Below are positions 60,891 through 64,000 of a DNA stretch of 64,000 nt, in pieces; the first letter of the stretch is position 1; each line of letters starts with the position of its first letter. Source of the DNA: Bryobacteraceae bacterium (GTDB lineage Bacteria > Acidobacteriota > Terriglobia > Bryobacterales > Bryobacteraceae); the NCBI GenBank assembly GCA_030041495.1, contig JASHNT010000107.1, positions 1-64,000 of the forward strand, read 5' to 3'. Under the pieces are notes generated by a model. It was not told the DNA's origin. It made no database searches and saw nothing but the letters and a program-made list of their open reading frames with translations. A program made the translations under genes and the position numbers.

Positions 60891-62147
60891 ATGGGATTCA
60901 CCATCGCTGAAAAAATCCTCGCTGCCAAGTGCGGGAAGTCGTCTGTCACCCCGGGCGAGATTGTCGAGGCTTATCCCGATCTGGTGATGAGCCACACGGC
61001 GACGTGGCGCTCGGTGAGCGTGATGAATAAGGTTGGCGCAACGAAGTTGTACGATCCGGATCGGCTCGCCGTGGTGCTGGATCATATTGCTCCGGCGAAG
61101 TCGGAGAAGAACGCCTCGGATCATCAAGCCTGCCGGACGTTCGTGCGCAAATATGGCGTGCAGAAATTCTACGACGTCGACGCGGGAATCGCGCACCTGG
61201 TGCTGATGGAGCACGGGCATGTCGCGCCCGGCGACCTGATCGTCGGCACCGATTCGCACTGCACGATTTATGGCAGCTTGGGTGCACTCGGCACGGGCAT
61301 CGGATACACGGAAGTGACGTCGGTGTGGATCACCGGAAAGCTGTGGATGAAGGTTCCGGAGACGTTCAAGATTACGCTATCAGGCCAGCTTCGCCCAGGT
61401 GTTTATTCGAAGGACCTAATGCTGCATTTGATCGGCACGCTGGGGGCGGATGGGTGCAGCTACAAATCGGTGGAATTTTACGGTTCGGCTGCGGGGTTGA
61501 GCGTGTCGGAGCGGATGACCATGACCAATCTCGCAATGGAGATGGGCGTCAAGTGCGCATTCATTCCGCCGGATGCGAACACCGAGGAGTATCTGCGGGG
61601 CCGGCTCAAGGATGCCTCACGATACCAGCCGGTGTTTGCCGATGGGGACGCGGTTTACGAGCGCGAACTCGGCGTCGACTTGTCGACGCTCGAGCCAATG
61701 GTCGCGTGCCCGCACGAGGTGCAGAACACCAAGCCCATCGGACAAGTGGAGGGCACGCGCATCGATCAGGCGTTCCTTGGTTCGTGCGCAAATGCGAAAT
61801 ACGAAGATCTGGTGGTCGCCGCGCGGATTCTCAAAGGCCGGCGCGTTCATCCTAACGTGCGTTTCATCATCACTCCGGGATCGAAGGAGATCATGCTGGA
61901 GGCGGTGAAGACGGGAGTCGCGACGACGTTGCTGGAGGCCGGAGGGTTGTTCACGAATCCGGGCTGCGGAGCTTGCGCGGGTGATGGAGGAGTGATGGCC
62001 GATGGCGAGGTGTGCCTCTCCACGGCCAATCGCAATTTCCTCGGGAGGATGGGCTCGAGCAAAGCGGAGATTTATCTCTCCAGCCCGGCGACGCTGGCGG
62101 CGTCGGCGATCAAGGGCGCGATTGCTGATCCCAGGGAGTTTTTTTGA
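60891..62147 (+). CDS. LeuC-type aconitase-superfamily large subunit with intact Fe-S ligands
   Basis: 418 residues from ATG 60891. Substrate and cluster motifs are present: VGTDSHCTIYGSLGALGTGIGYTEV, AFLGSCANAKYEDL (Cys299) and NPGCGACAG (Cys359 and Cys362), then STANRNFLGRMGS. It hydrates/dehydrates a 2-hydroxy acid, as in isopropylmalate, homoaconitate or dimethylmalate dehydratases. No leuA or leuB is adjacent, so leucine synthesis is not shown by context. The small subunit starts 3 nt downstream. It is divergent from the operon that encodes a second, cluster-less LeuC. Confidence 0.9.
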   Translation: MGFTIAEKILAAKCGKSSVTPGEIVEAYPDLVMSHTATWRSVSVMNKVGATKLYDPDRLAVVLDHIAPAKSEKNASDHQACRTFVRKYGVQKFYDVDAGIAHLVLMEHGHVAPGDLIVGTDSHCTIYGSLGALGTGIGYTEVTSVWITGKLWMKVPETFKITLSGQLRPGVYSKDLMLHLIGTLGADGCSYKSVEFYGSAAGLSVSERMTMTNLAMEMGVKCAFIPPDANTEEYLRGRLKDASRYQPVFADGDAVYERELGVDLSTLEPMVACPHEVQNTKPIGQVEGTRIDQAFLGSCANAKYEDLVVAARILKGRRVHPNVRFIITPGSKEIMLEAVKTGVATTLLEAGGLFTNPGCGACAGDGGVMADGEVCLSTANRNFLGRMGSSKAEIYLSSPATLAASAIKGAIADPREFF

Positions 62148-62150
62148 GGC

Positions 62151-62642
62151 ATGGAAGCAAGCATTCACGGCCGCGCCTACAAATTCGGCGACAACATCAA
62201 CTCCGATATCATCATCCCCGGACGCTATTTGATTTACATCGATCAGCAAAAGCTAGCCGAGCATGCATTCGAGGTGCTCGGGCCGGAGTTTCCGGCCAAG
62301 CTGCGCGACTTTCAGATCCTAGTGGCCGGGCGCAACTTCGGATGCGGCAGCGCACGAGAGCAGGCGGCCACCGCGATTCAGGGATTGGGTATCAAGGCGG
62401 TGATCGCCTGTTCCTTTGCGCGCACGTTTTACCGCAACGCGATCAACGATGGTCTGCCGATTTTCGAATGCCCCGATTTGTACCCGGCCGTTGAAGAAGG
62501 CGACGAACTCACCATCGATCTGGCGGCCAGCGCGATTCTGCACAAGGGCAAGGCTTATGGCTTCCCGCAGTTGCCTGAGTCGGTTCGCAAAATTCTGGAG
62601 CTGGGCGGGCTGGCAGCGTACTTGAAAACCCAGCTCTCTTAA
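62151..62642 (+). CDS. LeuD-type aconitase-superfamily small subunit
   Basis: 163 residues, starting 3 nt after the large-subunit gene. The swivelling-domain signature is GRAYKFGDNINSDIIIPGRYL, then VAGRNFGCGSAREQAATAIQGLGIKAVIACSFARTFYRNAINDGLPIFEC, with the active-site Ser/Arg in GCGSAR. The substrate-recognition loop is YLIYID, not the usual YLRT, so the substrate could be homoaconitate, dimethylmalate or another malate derivative rather than isopropylmalate. It is convergent with the GT2 gene 7 nt away. Confidence 0.88.
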   Translation: MEASIHGRAYKFGDNINSDIIIPGRYLIYIDQQKLAEHAFEVLGPEFPAKLRDFQILVAGRNFGCGSAREQAATAIQGLGIKAVIACSFARTFYRNAINDGLPIFECPDLYPAVEEGDELTIDLAASAILHKGKAYGFPQLPESVRKILELGGLAAYLKTQLS

Positions 62643-62649
62643 GAAACGG

Positions 62650-63441
62650 CTATCGTGAGGGCGCTTCCGCCCGCTGGGACCGGAGCTGCAGCTTCCGGGG
62701 GCTCAGGCGAAGCAGCGCGGGCAGCAACACAAGCCGCAGCCATAGCTGCGTCAACTGCGCGAAAGTCACCGCCAGCGACTTCACGCGGAAGAATTGCGAC
62801 CGTCCGTGCAGCCGAGGATAGTGGCGCACACCGACCTCGGCCACGCCGCATTGAGTCAGCTCCAGCTTGCGCACTAATTCCACACAGATGGTGCCGCTGG
62901 TGGAGCTGAGCTGAATCTCGTCCAGCAGGCTGCGGCGGATCAGACGGAAGTCACAATCCACGTCGCGCAGGCGAATGCCGAACAAGGCGCGGGCAAAGGC
63001 GTTATAGACTGCGCCGATGCAGACGCGGTGCCAGGGATCATTGCGCTCCAGCTTGTAGCCATTGACTAGGCCGACCTCAACGTCGAATGACGCCAGAAGG
63101 TTTACAAGCTCGCCTACATCATATTGGCCATCGCCGTCGGTGTAGAACACGAGCTCTTTGGATGCCGCTGCGAACCCGGAGCGCAGAGCTTGCCCATACC
63201 CCTGGTTCCGCGGGTGCGTGACCACTCGCATTCGGGGGCCGAACCTCTCAACCAGACATGCGAGGACCCGGGCGGTCGAATCCTGACTGCCGTCATTGAT
63301 GACGATCACTTCGTAGTCGGAGGTGCAAGTTGCTAGAACTGCAAAGGCTTTTTCGATCAAGCCGGGGAGAGATAGCGCGTCGTTATAAGCGGGGAAGAAT
63401 ACGCTCAGCGACGGAGCTAAAGCTGGACTTGTCTGTGCCAA
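62650..63441 (-). CDS. Glycosyltransferase family 2 (polyprenyl-phosphate sugar synthase-like)
   Basis: 263 residues. The GT-A fold begins LSVFFPAYNDALSLPGLIEKAF; VIVINDGSQDSTARVL and the DxD-type metal site FYTDGDGQYDVGELVNLL follow, then the RNDPWHRVCIGAVYNAFARALFGIRLRDVDCDFRLIRRSLL block typical of DPM1-like enzymes. It may make a lipid-phosphate sugar used by GT-C proteins such as those at 34 and 37 kb (inferred). The last 40 residues contain a weak hydrophobic segment and a basic tail. Confidence 0.87.
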   Translation of the reverse strand: MAQTSPALAPSLSVFFPAYNDALSLPGLIEKAFAVLATCTSDYEVIVINDGSQDSTARVLACLVERFGPRMRVVTHPRNQGYGQALRSGFAAASKELVFYTDGDGQYDVGELVNLLASFDVEVGLVNGYKLERNDPWHRVCIGAVYNAFARALFGIRLRDVDCDFRLIRRSLLDEIQLSSTSGTICVELVRKLELTQCGVAEVGVRHYPRLHGRSQFFRVKSLAVTFAQLTQLWLRLVLLPALLRLSPRKLQLRSQRAEAPSR

Positions 63442-63495
63442 ACCGGTTCATAGACTTTATCACAAACCGGAATCTGCCACATGGCAGCGTGAAGA

Positions 63496-64000
63496 TTAGG
63501 AACTATGGCTTTCAGCAGGTCTTTCCTTGTGTGTCTCGTGGCCCTTTGGCGGTGCTGCCGCTTTCACTGGGCTCAAGATGACATGGGCATTCCGGCCTTC
63601 CAGGCGTGGCTGCCCCTCGATGGATCCGACCTGAGCCAAATCGGCGGCGAACCGCAGAAGCAGCTTTTTGCCCAGGTCAACGTGGGCGATCTCGCGGCCG
63701 CGGAACTGGACCACGGCCTTGACCCGGTTGCCTTCGCTGAGGAAGCGGATGGCGTGGTTCCTTTTGAACTCGTAATCGTGATCGTCGGTGTTGGGGCGGA
63801 ACTTAATTTCCTTGACCTGGATTACGTGTTGTTTTTTTTTGGCCTCGTGCTGCTTCTTTTTGTTCTCGTACTGCCACTGGCCGTAGTCCATGGCTTTGGC
63901 CACGGGAGGCTCCGCAGTGGGCGCGATGAGAATAAGATCCAGACCCAACTCCTGCGCTTTGCGCACGGCCTGCGGCGTGGGCATGATCTCTACAGTGCCG
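63496..64000 (-). CDS. infC: Translation initiation factor IF-3, 5' part outside window
   Basis: The reading frame enters from the right edge as GTVEIMPTPQAVRKAQELGLDLILIAP, the end of the IF-3 N-domain, then the linker AMDYGQWQYENKKKQHEAKKKQ and the C-domain VIQVKEIKFRPNTDDHDYEFKRNHAIRFLSEGNRVKAVVQFRGREIAH. IF-3 binds the 30S subunit and checks start codons. The C-terminus carries an unusual polar extension of about 20 residues (APPKGHETHKERPAESHSS). rpmI and rplT do not follow on this side; the gene is transcribed leftward and its start is beyond the window. IF-3 is known to affect leaderless initiation, relevant to the starts seen here. Confidence 0.93.
   Translation of the reverse strand, partial: GTVEIMPTPQAVRKAQELGLDLILIAPTAEPPVAKAMDYGQWQYENKKKQHEAKKKQHVIQVKEIKFRPNTDDHDYEFKRNHAIRFLSEGNRVKAVVQFRGREIAHVDLGKKLLLRFAADLAQVGSIEGQPRLEGRNAHVILSPVKAAAPPKGHETHKERPAESHSS

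Noticed and set aside
1-64000. CRISPR arrays, rRNA genes, prophage modules
   Set aside because: Scanning by eye showed no regularly spaced repeats, rRNA segments or phage structural genes.

Overview
The window looks like chromosomal DNA of an acidobacterium of the Solibacter/Bryobacter type. I infer this from the high GC content and from lineage-associated families: a TIGR03435-type protein, a TIGR03437-type C-terminal domain, DUF1552, BlaI next to an M56 protease, NHL and Hydin-like secreted proteins, and futalosine-pathway menaquinone synthesis (mqnD). This is family recognition by eye, not a database result.

Layout. 1-17.0 kb is a cell-surface and polysaccharide locus. It holds an IS66-type fragment at the left edge, a TonB protein, an S-layer-homology protein, a sugar-modification operon (glycosyltransferase, GNAT, DegT aminotransferase), and a reverse-strand operon headed by a NusG/UpxY-like antiterminator that drives a Wza-like export protein and three secreted proteins. 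A sigma-54 response regulator, its likely histidine kinase and another glycosyltransferase follow. 17.2-20.5 kb carries a PilZ protein, tRNA-Thr(CGU), an Hpt protein, mqnD and a HEAT-repeat protein. 20.6-24.1 kb encodes galactan use (GH53 then GH2). 24.1-34.0 kb is mixed metabolism: a transglutaminase-like protein, a haloacetate-dehalogenase-like hydrolase, DUF1552, a cytochrome c/copper monooxygenase-like protein, an amidohydrolase, DUF488, a Tat-exported arylmalonate decarboxylase homologue and an aldo/keto reductase. 34.1-40.9 kb has two polytopic GT-C-like proteins, a small Lys-rich secreted peptide and a membrane-fused spermidine-synthase-like protein. 41.1-42.1 kb holds gene remnants (a broken hicA beside intact hicB; a 5'-truncated metallophosphoesterase). 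42.4-50.2 kb has a cupin, an FMN oxidase with a CxxCH motif, a PAS histidine kinase, a matrixin protease and an NHL protein. 50.2-52.6 kb is a BlaI / TIGR03435 / M56-TonB cassette. A methyltransferase and a metallo-beta-lactamase-fold hydrolase follow.

54.3-62.6 kb is the most unusual part. A reverse-strand operon, mostly with 4-nt ATGA/GTGA overlaps, encodes in transcription order a frameshifted secreted protein, an MFS transporter, a LeuD-like subunit, an ornithine-cyclodeaminase-family protein, two M24/creatinase-fold proteins and a LeuC-like subunit. The LeuC-like protein has lost all three [4Fe-4S] cysteines, and the M24 proteins have lost most or all metal ligands. A second LeuC/LeuD pair with intact cysteines is transcribed divergently. 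Together they look like an uncharacterised small-molecule pathway. The window ends with a GT2 enzyme and the 3' part of infC.

Several genes appear leaderless: a -10-like hexamer lies 6-7 nt before the start codon and no Shine-Dalgarno sequence is visible.
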